From the NCBI GenBank assembly GCA_036924085.1, contig JAVGWX010000014.1:35783619-35847618 (forward strand): 64,000 bases of DNA, in the 5' to 3' direction. Position numbers and translations under genes: made by a program. Numbering within the stretch: position 1 is the first letter of the stretch; every line of letters begins with the position of its first letter. Positions 1-12,100 of this stretch are shown piece after piece. Below the pieces are notes generated by a model. It was not told the DNA's origin. It saw nothing but the letters and a program-made list of their open reading frames with translations, and did no database searches. Source of the DNA: Ariolimax columbianus (lineage: Eukaryota; Mollusca; Gastropoda; Stylommatophora; Arionidae).

Positions 1-49
1 AGTTCAACTGACGGACAGATAGTCTGCTCGGGTCTGATAGGTTTGTCAA

Positions 50-424
50 TCAAAAGCACGCATAAGCGACTGGGGCCCGTGGCGTCGAATGACCATGTTC
101 ACGACCACGTCTGATGGCCGCGTTCCAGGCGGCCTGTTGTTCTGTTGCGGAGGTGGCGATCTGTTTTAACCGTGTGTCGCAAGGGTGGCCATAAGGACGT
201 CTCCATGATGGGCATGGCCCTTTCCAACCCCTCGCTCCCACAGCCTGCCGGAGCATCTTGTGGGTTGCAACTTTTCGGTGGAAACGTACAACGTGACCGA
301 AGATGGAAAGGCGACGGCAATCAATCGTTGAAGGAATGCATGCAAGTTGAGTACATCGAATTACTTTACTGTTGGAAATCAGGTCGTGCCAGTGGACCCC
401 GAGGATGTGTCTCTGGTTGCGCAT
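50..424 (-). pseudogene. Non-LTR retrotransposon reverse transcriptase, C-terminal tail remnant
   Basis: A reading frame of about 124 residues on the minus strand carries the end of a LINE polyprotein. Seen: a stretch of the form RRLSIFGHVVR followed by a basic proline/tryptophan-rich segment (SWRRPYG) and a closing AAWNAAIRRG. This is the pattern that follows the RT domain in many animal Jockey-like elements (FGHvaR, then a GRP..rW-like segment, then WR.AI.RG). The catalytic RT core is absent, so it is a 5'-truncated dead copy or the window edge cuts it. The same family class recurs on the minus strand at 16.8-17.3 kb and 34.0-35.0 kb. Exact clade not determined. Confidence 0.6.
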
Positions 425-899
425 GTGGAAGGCGTCAAGATAGTTTTATCTGAAGACATTATCCTGTATTTGATTCATCCATGCAAGTCATATATGAAAT
501 GGACGAGATAACGATTGGTTTTTACGGCTGAACTCCCTGCACTGATTATGGCCTATGTCTGAACAGTTTTGCAGCTGCCAGTTTCTTGCGTCTGTCGACG
601 AAACTGGTTCGGGCATTAGGTCAGGGTCATCAAGACAAGGTCAGGGAGAACTGCTCGTTCATGCAGTGTGTGCTGATTAAGACCACCCGTACCTGGATTA
701 GGGAGTGGGCAAGAAGATGGGAGAGGAGGAGGGGGAAAGGAGATGTAAACTGAAAATTAATTAAGCAAGACACTTATAATTTTGTTACAGAATGTATATA
801 GAATGTATGTGTTTGGTTATATGATAGTTATCTGGCAAGACTGACAATGTAGAGTGTTGTCATGGCTGATGAAGTGTGAGTGGTGGGTGTTTGAGGATT
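425..899. other. No gene recognised
   Basis: Mixed-composition sequence downstream (by orientation, 5') of the LINE tail. I see no coding pattern, RNA gene or repeat here. Confidence 0.5.
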
Positions 900-929
900 T
901 GGATGGATGGCAGGGTGTAAAAGAAGGCA

Positions 930-969
<40 letters not shown>

Positions 970-1380
970 TAGTGAGATACATTTGCGTTCATCCGGAGGA
1001 AGAGAGATTGGGAGTGACATAAGTAGAAGGATGTAGAGAGGAAGAAAAAGCGGGATAGAGATTAAAAGGTGGTTGAACATAAACGAGTGGACGGAGGTAG
1101 AACAAAGACAGAGGTAGAGAGAAGAAGAAAGAAATAGAGAGAGGAAGAAATAAAGGGTGTTAGACACACAGAAAGACACAAGTAAAGGGGAAAAGACGGA
1201 GAGAGTGAGATGGACAGAGGGGTGTGTAAATAGTGATACAAAGAGAGGGAGAAAGATACAAAAAAGATAGGTAGAGTGGGCAAGCGAAAGCTGGAGAGCG
1301 AGAGACAGGCGGAGAAAGGACGAACAACTTAGAAAGAGAGATGGAGGGTTAGAAGTAATGAATGAGTAACAAAATTGGAA
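900..1380. repeat. GA-rich low-complexity tract with (GA)n microsatellite
   Basis: Purine-rich DNA with a clean GA dinucleotide run at about 934-965, followed by about 400 bases rich in GAGA, AGAAAG and GGAGA. The serine/leucine-rich minus-strand frame across it is a composition artefact: CT-rich strands encode S and L and rarely give stops. Confidence 0.85.
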
Positions 1381-1516
1381 GTATAAATATGTTAATTTAT
1401 GAGAAATGATCAAGTGTAACTACCATATACACATCATTGGTTCCAAGGTAAAAAACTCGTTCGAAAATAAAAACATCGCTGGCATAAATGCTCATTTGGA
1501 AAATACCAACACACAC

Positions 1517-1886
1517 ATAAAAATTCTAACAGACAAATGCTCACATAGATCGCACACATACAAATATTTTAAAACACTAAAACGTCAAACATAAAAATTC
1601 TAACAGACAAATGCTCACATAGATCGCACACATACAAATATTTTAAAACACTAAAACGTCAAACATAAAAATTCTAACAGACAAATGCTCACATAGATCG
1701 CACACATACAAATATTTTAAAACACTAAAACGTCAAACATAAAAATTCTAACAGACAAATGCTCACATAGATCGCACACATACAAATATTTTAAAACACT
1801 AAAACGTCAAACATAAAAATTCTAACAGACAAATGCTCACATAGATCGCACACATACAAATATTTTAAAACACTAAAACGTCAAAC
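1517..1886. repeat. 74-bp tandem repeat, 5 copies
   Basis: Unit starts ATAAAAATTCTAACAG and recurs at 1517, 1591, 1665, 1739 and 1813, exactly 74 bp apart and nearly identical. A truncated sixth start is at 1887. The near identity points to recent expansion. Confidence 0.95.
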
Positions 1887-1904
1887 ATAAAAATTATAAA
1901 ATGA

Positions 1905-2880
1905 GAAGTGCTTGCACAGAAAAATGCATACGCTGAAAAATTCTTACACAGAGCAATACTCATCAAAAAATGCTTTCACAGAAAAACACTGACACAAAAA
2001 ATGCTCACCCAGAAAATGCTTACACAGAACAATTCTGACACAAAATATACTTACACCAAAAAATGCTTACACGGAACAATTCTGACACAAAATATACTTA
2101 CACCGAAAAATGCTTAGACGGAACAATTCTGACACAAAATATACTTACACCGAAAAATGCTTACACGGAACAATTCTGACACAAAATATACTTACACACA
2201 AAAATGCTTACACAGAACAATTCTGACACAAAAAAAGCTAACACCGAAAAATGCTTACACGGAACAATTCTGACACAAAATATACTTACACACAAAAATG
2301 CTTACACGGAACTATTCTGACACAAAATATACTTACACACAAAAATGCTTACACAGAACAATTCTGACACAAAAAAAGCTAACACCGAAAAATGCTTACA
2401 CGGAACAATTCTGACACAAAATTTACTTACACACAAAAATGCTTACACGGAACTATTCTGACACAAAATATACTTACACACAAAAATGTTTACACCGAAC
2501 AATTCTAACAAAAAATATACTTACACAGAAAAATGCTTACACAGAAAAATTCGAACACAAATTATTCTTACACACAAACATGCTTACACAGAACAATTCT
2601 GACACAAAATATACTTACACGCACAAATGCTTTCACACAGCAATTCTCACACAAAAAGGCTTACACAAACAATCCTTACAAAGAAAAATTCTCACAACAA
2701 AAAAAAAGCTTACACAGAAAAAAGCTTACACAGAACAATTCTCATCCAAAAAAGCTTACACACAAAAAATGCTTACACGGAACAATTCTCACACACAAAA
2801 AAGCTTACACACAAAAAAGCTTACACAGAACAATTCTCACACATAAAATACCAACGCAAAACAATACTCAGACATAAAAT
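1905..2880. repeat. About 47-bp degenerate tandem array
   Basis: Unit approximates AATGCTTACACGGAACAATT followed by CTGACACAAAATATACTTAC; copies start for example at 2062 and 2109 (47 bp apart). Towards the right end units shorten and vary (TTACACAGAACAATTCTCAC). The Thr/Gln/Asn-rich plus-strand frames are by-products of the array. It abuts the 74-bp array and shares its A-rich, GCTCACA-like vocabulary, so the two may have a common origin. Confidence 0.9.
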
Positions 2881-2964
2881 TGCTCATTCGGAAAGAAATG
2901 ATCTTAATTTATTCACATAGAAAAATACCATATAAGGAAATTGCTCCCATGAATAATTGTTGAC

Positions 2965-3940
2965 ATGGTAAAATTTATGTTGTAAAAAATGTTAACATGG
3001 TAAAATGTATATTGTAAAAAATGTTGACATGGTAAAATTTATATTGTAAAAAACTGTTGACATGGTAAAATTTATATTGTAAAAAATGTTGACATGGTAA
3101 AATTTATGTTGTAAAAAATGTTGACATGGTAAAATTTATATTGTAAAAAATGTTGACATGGTAAAATTTATATTGTAAAAAATGTTGACATGGTAAAATT
3201 TATATTGTAAAAAATGTTGACATGGTAAAATTTATATTGTTAAAAATGTTGACATGGTAAAATTTATATTGTAAAAAATGTTGACATGGTAAAATTTATA
3301 TTGTAAAAAATGTTGACATGGTAAAATTTATATTGTAAAAAATGTTGACATGGTAAAATTTATATTGTAAAAAATGTTGACATGGTAAAATTTATATTGT
3401 AAAAAATGTTGACATGGTAAAATTTATATTGTAAAAAATGTTGACATGGTAAAATTTATATTGTAAAAAATGTTGACATGGTAAAATTTATATTGTAAAA
3501 AATGTTGACATGGTAAAATTTATATTGTAAAAAATGTTGACATGTTAAAATTTATATTGTAAAAAATGTTGACATGGTAAAATTTATATTGTTAAAAATG
3601 TTGACATGGTAAAATTTATATTGTAAAAAATGTTGACATGGTAAAATTTATATTGTAAAAAATGTTGACATGGTAAAATTTATATTGTAAAAAATGTTGA
3701 CATGGTAAAATTTATATTGTAAAAAATGTTGACATGGTAAAATTTATATTGTAAAAAATGTTGACATGGTAAAATTTATATTGTAAAAAATGTTGACATG
3801 GTAAAATTTATATTGTAAAAAATGTTGACATGGTAAAATTTATATTGTAAAAAATGTTGACATGGTAAAATTTATATTGTAAAAAATGTTGACATGTTAA
3901 AATTTATATTGTAAAAAATGTTGACATGGTAAAATTCCCA
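2965..3940. repeat. 32-bp minisatellite, about 30 copies
   Basis: Unit ATGTTGACATGGTAAAATTT plus ATATTGTAAAAA, 32 bp (for example TTGACATGG at 3121 and 3153). It is very homogeneous apart from rare GTT/GTA and GGT/GTT changes. Every unit carries TTGACA, but in a 32-bp periodic AT-rich array this is not evidence of a promoter. Confidence 0.95.
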
Positions 3941-4509
3941 CACAGACAATTTCTCACATAGGAAGATATCCCTAGAGAGAATTGTTCAGATGGATAAATG
4001 CTCACAAAGGTAGTACAGGAGGTACTCTCGAATGGTGACACGAAGGTACTGTATGACCAAGGTCCGTACTTGGTCAATGGCTTCATAATTTCAGCTTGCT
4101 AAGGGTGTACCTGAACGTGATCCGCTCACCACCGATGTGAAGCTATTGTATCCATCCTTAATTTGGGTGATGCCAAATGGTTTCTACTTGGGTATCGCCT
4201 AGCTTTTGCAAAGTTTGATGCAACACCACTGCTCAATTCTTTCCGTCATTTCGAAGTGAATGAAAACCCGACGGGTGCTCACTACTCTCAACGCTGAAAG
4301 ACTGACTGCCAGCGACTTACGCAATCTGCGGGAGGACAAAAATTCACTCATGCGCATGACGGTCTTCCAATACCTCCCTACTGAAGGACGACGCCTGTGC
4401 TTCATCTGTTTCAGCAGAAAAAAGTAATCGAGGTCGGATACTTTTTGAACACACGTCGTATATAATCCATGCTTGACGACAAGAGCGTTAGGTTGTTGTT
4501 GAGTATCCA
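3941..4509. other. No gene recognised
   Basis: Unique-looking sequence. A minus-strand frame of 103 codons (4199-4510) lies directly downstream of the LINE tail at 4510-4808 and may be its decayed continuation, but I recognise no domain in it. Confidence 0.4.
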
Positions 4510-4808
4510 CGAGGAGTATGTTTACTCCTTTCTATGTTCTTAGCGCGCCAAATACAGCGCAAAAGGCATAAACAAATGTGTTCCAGCTGGAACGGCGTGA
4601 CGCCACTGTTTTTTAGATCTTGTATGGTGCTGAGGTGCATAGTTGAACCCTCTCGGATGATTGTTCTTCTGAGTGTTTCCTTGGGTCTCCATCTTTTCCG
4701 AACGTCCATTGGTGTCCATTCGAGTGCTTGCAATGGAAGACGGCTGTTGTTCATTCTATGGACATGTCCGATGTATGTCCATCGGTTTTTCGGGACGGTG
4801 GTCGACAC
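4510..4808 (-). pseudogene. LINE reverse transcriptase C-terminal tail remnant
   Basis: The minus strand encodes RWTYIGHVHRM, then LQALEWTPMDVRKRWRPKET and RRTIIRE. This matches the RT-tail pattern W.WIGH.lR.....r.aL.W.P.GkR.RGRP..TWRR seen in many animal LINEs. Frame is kept for about 100 codons, but the conserved GRP has become RWRP and no RT core is present. Fossil 3' fragment; family not resolved. Confidence 0.55.
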
Positions 4809-5104
4809 GTATATTTGGTTTGTCTCTATTCTTATCGAGTCATTAGTTATGATTAGTTACTCCTTTGCACGTCCTGAATAGAACGTTACGTGATAGGTTG
4901 CAGTAGCTTTCCTCACATCCTGAGCGTGCTGATGAAGGTGCCTGGGTCGTTCGGTAATTTGTGTTATGCTTGGCTTAATTTGTGTTTCACTCACTGCTAC
5001 GGGTAACACATCGATCGTACACCTTATCAGACAGGCTGCCATGAAACAGCCTGTTCACATGGCAAAGAATAGCGTTTAGGAAGTAACAGAAAGTACGTAT
5101 GTTC

Positions 5105-5345
5105 AGTTACTCGTGCTTACTCGTGACGTATCTCTGGTAGCGGGTTACAGTGGCTCTTCTTACATCCCAAGGCGTACTTCAGATCGAGGTCCTCTGGTCT
5201 ATAGGGGGGTCATTCGTTGCTCCTTGTCAAACTCATCATTATTGGGATTGCAATATTCATCCCCACCTCCTTGACCAGACTGCCGTGACAGTCTATTTCC
5301 AGGAGCACTGCCCCTAAGTGAAGTGTAGTCTTGATCAGTACCTGA
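5105..5345 (-). repeat. Dispersed repeat family B, copy 1
   Basis: Read on the minus strand it starts near TACTGATCAAGAC, continues through CTCCTGGAAATAGACTGT and GTCTGGTCAAGGAGGTGGGG, and ends with TGGGATGTAAGAAGAG plus CCGCTACCAGAGATACGTCA. The same order of motifs is found on the plus strand at 36436-36660, 52490-52650, 53826-54050 and 61800-62065. No coding pattern is recognised in the family. Confidence 0.7.
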
Positions 5346-5392
5346 CCTTGCTTAATCATCGGTCCCTCAATAAATTAAAGATGACATCTACA

Positions 5393-5487
5393 CTGGCTCG
5401 AAAATACCGCAGTAGAGCTTTAAACTATGACACGACGCATTCCGTTCTCTGGACTATATCCTAATAATTGCAAAGTCTTTTTCAGGG
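5393..5487 (+). mobile_element. SINE family A, 5'-truncated copy
   Basis: Carries the family A 3' half: CGAAAATACCGCAGTAGAGC, GACACGACGCATTCCGTTCT, TTTTTCAGGGCTTGGTAGCG. It compares directly with copies at 38366-38700, 54055-54165 and 61388-61710. Its last about 30 bases (CTTGGTAGCGGGA, TTAGAGAACG) are the seed of the adjoining 31-bp array. Confidence 0.75.
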
Positions 5488-6060
5488 CTTGGTAGCGGGA
5501 TTTAGAGAACGTTCAGGACTTGGTAGCGGGATTTAGAGAACGTTCAGGACTTGGTAGCGGGATTTAGAGAACGTTCAGGACTTGGTAGCGGGAGTTAGAG
5601 AACGGTCTGGACTTGGTAGCGGGAGTTAGAGAACGTTCAGGGCTTGGTAGCGGAAGTTAGAGAACGTTCAGGGCTTTGTAGCGAGAGATAACGTTCAGGG
5701 CCTGGTAGAGGGAATTAGAGAACGTTCAGGACTTTGTAGCGAGAGATAACGTTCAGGGCATGGTAGCGGGAGTTAGAGAACGTTCAGGACTTGGTAGCGG
5801 GAGTTAGAGATCGTTCACGACTTGGTAGCGGGAGTTAGAGAACGTTCAGGACTTGGTAGCGGGAGTTAGAGAACGTACAGCACTTGTTAGCGGGAGTTAG
5901 AGAACGTTCAGGACTTGGTAGCGGGAGAGAACGTTCAGGACTTGGGAGGGGGAGTTAGAGAACGTTCAGGACTTGGTAGCGGGAGTTAGAGAACGTTCAG
6001 GACTTGGTAGGGGGAGTTAGAGAACGTTTGGGGCTTGGTAGGGGGAATTAGAGAACGAAC
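5487..6060 (+). repeat. 31-bp minisatellite derived from the SINE A 3' end
   Basis: Unit CTTGGTAGCGGGAGTTAGAG plus AACGTTCAGGA, 31 bp (5821 and 5852), about 18 copies, some shortened. The unit is the family A terminal segment (TTCAGGACTTGGTAGCGGGA then GAGAACG). After the last unit the sequence returns to GAGAACGAACGAAAAAGA, which resembles the normal SINE A end. Confidence 0.9.
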
Positions 6061-6144
6061 GAAAAAGACAAGATGACTTCTGACATAATGAAGCAGAAAC
6101 ACTAAAGAACGGAAAAAGCACATGTACCATTCATAGACCAGCTC

Positions 6145-9100
6145 GATGAAGACCCACTGCCCCAGACACCCATTGCCTCAGACACCCACTGCCTCAGACA
6201 CATATTGCCTCAGACACCCACTGTCTCGCGCTCCCATTGCGTCAGACACCCATTGCCTCAGATACCTAGACCTCAGACACCCACTGCGTCAGACACCCAT
6301 TGCCTCAGACACTCATTGCCTCAGACACCCATTGCCTCAGACACCCATTGCCTCAGATACCCATTGCCTCAGACACCTAGACCTCAGACACCTAGACTTC
6401 AGACATCTAGACCTCAGACACCCATTGCCTGAGACACCTAGACCTCAGAAACCTAGACATCAGACACCCATTGCCTCAGAAACCTAGACCTCAGACACCC
6501 ACTGCCTCAGACACCTATTGCCTCAGACACCTATTGCCTCAGACACCCAGACCTCAGACACCCATTGCCTGAGACACCTAGACCTCAGACACCTAGACCT
6601 CAGACACCCATTGCCTCAGACACCTATATCTCAGACACCCACTGCGTCAGATGCCCATTGCCTCAGACACCTAGACCTCAGACACCCATTGCTTCAGACA
6701 CCCACTGCGTCAGACACCCATTGCCTCAGACACCTAGATCTCAGACACCCATTGCCTCAGACACCTAGACCTCAGACACCTAGACCTCACACACCCATTG
6801 CCTCAGACACCTAGACCTCAGACACCCACTGCGTCAGACACCCATTGCCTCAGACACCCACTGCCTCAGACACCTAGACCTCAGACACCTATTGCCTCAG
6901 ACACCCATTGCGTCAGATACCCACTGTGTAAGACACCCATTGCCTCAGACAAGTAGACCTCAGACACCCATTGCCTCAGAGTCCTATACCTAAACACCCA
7001 CAGCGTCAGACACCCATTGCCTTAGACACCTAGACCTCAGACACCCACTGCGCCAGACACCCATTGCCTCAGACACCAACTGCGTCAGACACCCATTGCC
7101 TCAGACACCCACTGCGTCAGACACCTAGACCTCAGACACCCATTGCCGCAGACACCCACTGCGTCAGACACCCATTGCCTCAGACACCCACTGCGTCAGA
7201 CACCCATTGCTTCAGACACCCACTGCGTCAGACACCCATTGCCTCAGACACCTAGACCTCAGACACCCATTGCCTCAGACACCCACTGCCTCAGACACCC
7301 GCAGCCTCAGACACCCATTGCCTCAGACACCAATTGCCTCAGACACCCATTGCCTCAGGCACCCACTGCTTCAGACACCCACAGCCTCAGACACCCACTT
7401 CCTCAAACACCCACTGCCTCAGACACCCACAGCCTCAGACACCCACAGCCTCAGAAACCCATTACGTGAGACACCCATTGCCCCAGACACCTAGACCTCA
7501 GACACCCACTGCCTCGGACACCCACAGCCTCAGAAACCCACAGCCTCAGACACCCATTGTCTCAGACACATATACCTCAGACACCCATTGCCTCAGACAC
7601 CCACTGCGTCTTACACCCATTGCCTCAGACACCTAGATCTCAGACACCTTGACCTCAGACACCCACTGCGTCAGACACCCATTGCCTCAGACACCTATAC
7701 CTCAGACACCCACTGCCTCAGGAACCCACTGCCTCAGACACCCACTGCGTCAGACACCCATTGCCTCAGATACCTAGATCTCAGACACCCATTGCCTCAG
7801 ACACGTAGACCTCAGACACCCATTGCCTCAAACACCCACTGCGTCAGACACCCATTGCCTCAGACACCTAGATCTCAGACACCTAGACCTCAGACACCCA
7901 CTGCGTCAGACACCCATTGCCTCAGACATCTAGACCTCAGACACCCACTGCCTCAGACACCCACTGAGTCAGACACCCATTGCCTCAGACACCTAGACCT
8001 CAGACACCTATTGCCTCAGACACCCAATCGTCAGACACCCACTGCGTCAGACACCCATTGCCTCAGACACCTAGACCTCAGACACCCATTGCCTCAGACA
8101 CCCACTGCGTCAGACACCCATTGCCTCAGACACCTAGACCTCAGACACCCACAGCGTCAGAGACTCATTGCCTTAGACACCTAGACCTCAGACACCCACT
8201 GCGCCAGACACCCATTGCCTCAGACACCCACTGCGTCAGACACCCATTGCCTCAGACACCCATTGCCTCAGACACCCACTGCGTCAGACACCCATTGCCT
8301 CAGACACCCATTGCCTCAGACACCCACTGCGTCAGACACCCATTGCCTCAGACACCCACTGCGTCAGACACCCATTGCTTCAGACACCCACTGCGTCAGA
8401 TACCTATACTTCAGACACCCATTGCCTCAGACACCCACTGCGTCAGACACCCATTGCCTCAGACACCCACAGCCTCAGACACCCACAACCTCAGACACCC
8501 ACTGCGTCAGACACCCATTGCCTCAGACACCTAGACCTCAGACACCCATTGCCTCAGACATCCACTGCCTCAGACACCCGCAGCCTCAGACACCCATTGC
8601 CTCAGACACCAAATGCCTCAGACACCCATTGCCTCAGACACCCACTGCCTCAGACACCCGCAGCCTCAGGCACCCACTGCCTCAGACACCCACAGCCTCA
8701 GACACACACTTCTTCAAACACCCACTGCCTCAGACACCCACAGCCTCAGACACCCACAGCCTCAGAAACCCATTTCGTCAGACACCCATTGCCCCAGACA
8801 CCTAGACCTCAGACACCCACTGCCTCAGACACCCACAGCCTCAGAAATCTACAGCCTCAGACACCCATTGCCTCAGACACCTATACCTCAGACACCCATT
8901 GCCTCAGACACCCATTGCCTCAGACACCCATTGCCTCAGACACCCACAGCCTCAGACACCAACAACCTCAGACACCCACTGCGTCAGACACCCATTGCCT
9001 CAGACACCTAGACCTCAGACACCCATTGCCTCAGACACCCATTGCCTCAGACACCCACTGCGTCAGACACCCACTACCTCAGACACCCACTGCCTCAGAC

Positions 9101-12100
9101 ACCTAGACCTCAGACACCCATTGCCTCAGACACCCACTGCGTCAGACATCCATTGCCTCAGACATCTAGACCTCAGACACCTAGACCTCAGACACCCATT
9201 GCCTTCGACACCTAGACCTCAGACACCCACAGCCAATGACCTCAGAGACCCATTGCCTCATTGACTCAGACACCCACAGCCTCAGACACCCAATGCCTCA
9301 GACACCTAGACCTCAGACACCCACAGCCTTAGACACCCACTGCATCAGACACCTTGACCTCAGACACCAAGACCTCAGACACCCACTGCGTCAGACACCC
9401 ATTGCCTCAGACACCTAGACCTCAGACACCCACAGCGTCAGACACTCATTGCCTTAGACACCTAGACCTCAGACACCCACTGCGCCAGACACCCATTGCC
9501 TCAGACACCCACTGCGTCAGACACCCATTGCCTCAGACACCCACTGCGTCAGACACCTAGACCTCAGACACCCATTGCCTCAGACACCCACTGCGTCAGA
9601 CACCCATTGCCTCAGACACCCACTTCGTCAGATACCCATTGCTTCAGACACCCACTGCGTCAGACACCCATTGCCTAAGACACCTAGACCTCAGACACCC
9701 ATTGCCTCAGACACCCACTGCCTCAGACACCCGCAGCCTCAGACACCCATTACCTCAGACACCAATTGCCTCAGACACCCATTGCCTCAGGCACCCACTG
9801 CCTCAGACACCCACAGCCTCAGACACACACTTCTTCAAACACCCACTGCCTCAGACACCCACAGCCTCAGACACCCACAGCCTCAGAAACCCATTTCGTC
9901 AGACACCCATTGCCCCAGACACCTAGACCTCAGACACCCACTGCCTCAGACACCCACAGCCTCAGAAATCTACAGCATCAGACACCCATTGCCTCAGACA
10001 CCTATACCTCAGACACCCATTGCCTCAGACACCCATTGCCTCAGACACCCATTGCCTCAGACACCCACAGCCTCAGACACCCACAACCTCAGACACCTAT
10101 TGCCTCAGACACCCACAGCCTCAGACACCCGCAGCCTCAGACACCCATTGCCTCAGACACCAATTGCTTCAGACACCCATTGCCTCAGGCACCCACTGCC
10201 TCAGACACCCACAGCCTCAGACACACACTTCTTCAAACACCCACTGCCTCAGACACCCACAGCCTCAGACACCCACAGCCTCAGAAACCCATTTCGTCAG
10301 ACACCCATTGCCCCAGACACCTAAACCTCAGCCACCCACTGCCTCAGACACCCACAGCCTCAGAAATCTACAGCCTCAGACACCCATTGCCTCAGACACC
10401 TATACCTCAGACACCCATTGCCTCAGACACCCATTGCCTCAGACACCCATTGCCTCAGACATCCACAGCCTCAGACACCCACAACCTCAGACACCCACTG
10501 CGTCAGACACCCATTGCCTCAGACACCTAGACCTCAGACACCCATTGCCTCAGACACCCATTGCCTCAGACACCCACTGCGTCAGACACCCACTACCTCA
10601 GACACCCACTGCCTCAGACACCTATACCTCAGACACCCATTGCCTCAGACACCCACTGCGTCAGACATCCATTGCCTCAGACATCTAGACCTCAGACACC
10701 TAGACCTCAGACACCCATTGCCTTCGACACCAATTACCTCAGACACCCATTGCCTCATTGACTCAGACACCCACAGCCTCAGACACCCAATGCCTCAGAC
10801 ACCTAGACCTCAGACACCCACAGCCTCAGACACCCACTGCGTCAGACACCTTGACCTCAGACACCTAGACCTCAGACACCCACAGCCTCAGACACCCACT
10901 GCGTCAGACACCCATTGCCTCAGACACCTAGACCTCAGACACCTAGACCTCAGACACCTAGACCTCAGACACCCACAGCCTCAGACACCCACTGCGTCAG
11001 ACACCTTGACCTCAGACACCTAGACCTCAGACACCCACAGCCTCAGACACCCACTGCCTCAGACACCCACTGCGTCAGACACGCATTGCCTCAGATACCT
11101 AGATCTCAGACACCCATTGCCTCAGACACGTAGACCTCAGACACCCATTGCCTCAAACACCCACTGCGTCAGACACCCATTGCCTCAGACACCTAGATCT
11201 CAGACACCTAGACCTCAGACACCCACTGCGTCAGACACCCATTGCCTCAGACATCTAGACCTCAGACACCCACTGCCTCAGACACCCACTGAGTCAGACA
11301 CCCATTGCCTCAGACACCTAGACCTCAGACACCTATTGCCTCAGACACCCAATCGTCAGACACCCACTGCGTCAGACACCCATTGCCTCAGACACCTAGA
11401 CCTCAGACACCCATTGCCTCAGACACCCACTGCGTCAGACACCCATTGCCTCAGACACCTAGACCTCAGACACCCACAGCGTCAGAGACTCATTGCCTTA
11501 GATACCTAGACCTCAGACACCCACTGCGCCAGACACCCATTGCCTCAGACACCCATTGCCTCAGACACCCACTGCGTCAGACACCCATTGCCTCAGACAC
11601 CCATTGCCTCAGACACCCACTGCGTCAGACACCCATTGCCTCAGACACCCACTGCGTCAGACACCCATTGCTTCAGACACCCACTGCGTCAGATACCTAT
11701 ACTTCAGACACCCATTGCCTCAGACACCCACTGCGTCAGACACCCATTGCCTCAGACACCCACAGCCTCAGACACCCACAACCTCAGACACCCACTGCGT
11801 CAGACACCCATTGCCTCAGACACCTAGACCTCAGACACCCATTGCCTCAGACACCCACTGCCTCAGACACCCGCAGCCTCAGACACCCATTGCCTCAGAC
11901 ACCAAATGCCTCAGACACCCATTGCCTCAGGCACCCACTGCCTCAGACACCCACAGCCTCAGACACACACTTCTTCAAACACCCACTGCCTCAGACACCC
12001 ACAGCCTCAGACACCCACAGCCTCAGAAACCCATTTCGTCAGACACCCATTGCCCCAGACACCTAGACCTCAGACACCCACTGCCTCAGACACCCACAGC

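Noticed and set aside
817..1413. 198-codon Leu/Ser-rich minus-strand ORF
   Set aside because: Complement of GA-rich low-complexity DNA; no domain.
2965..3940. TTGACA boxes resembling bacterial -35 elements
   Set aside because: They recur every 32 bp as part of a minisatellite in a eukaryotic sequence.
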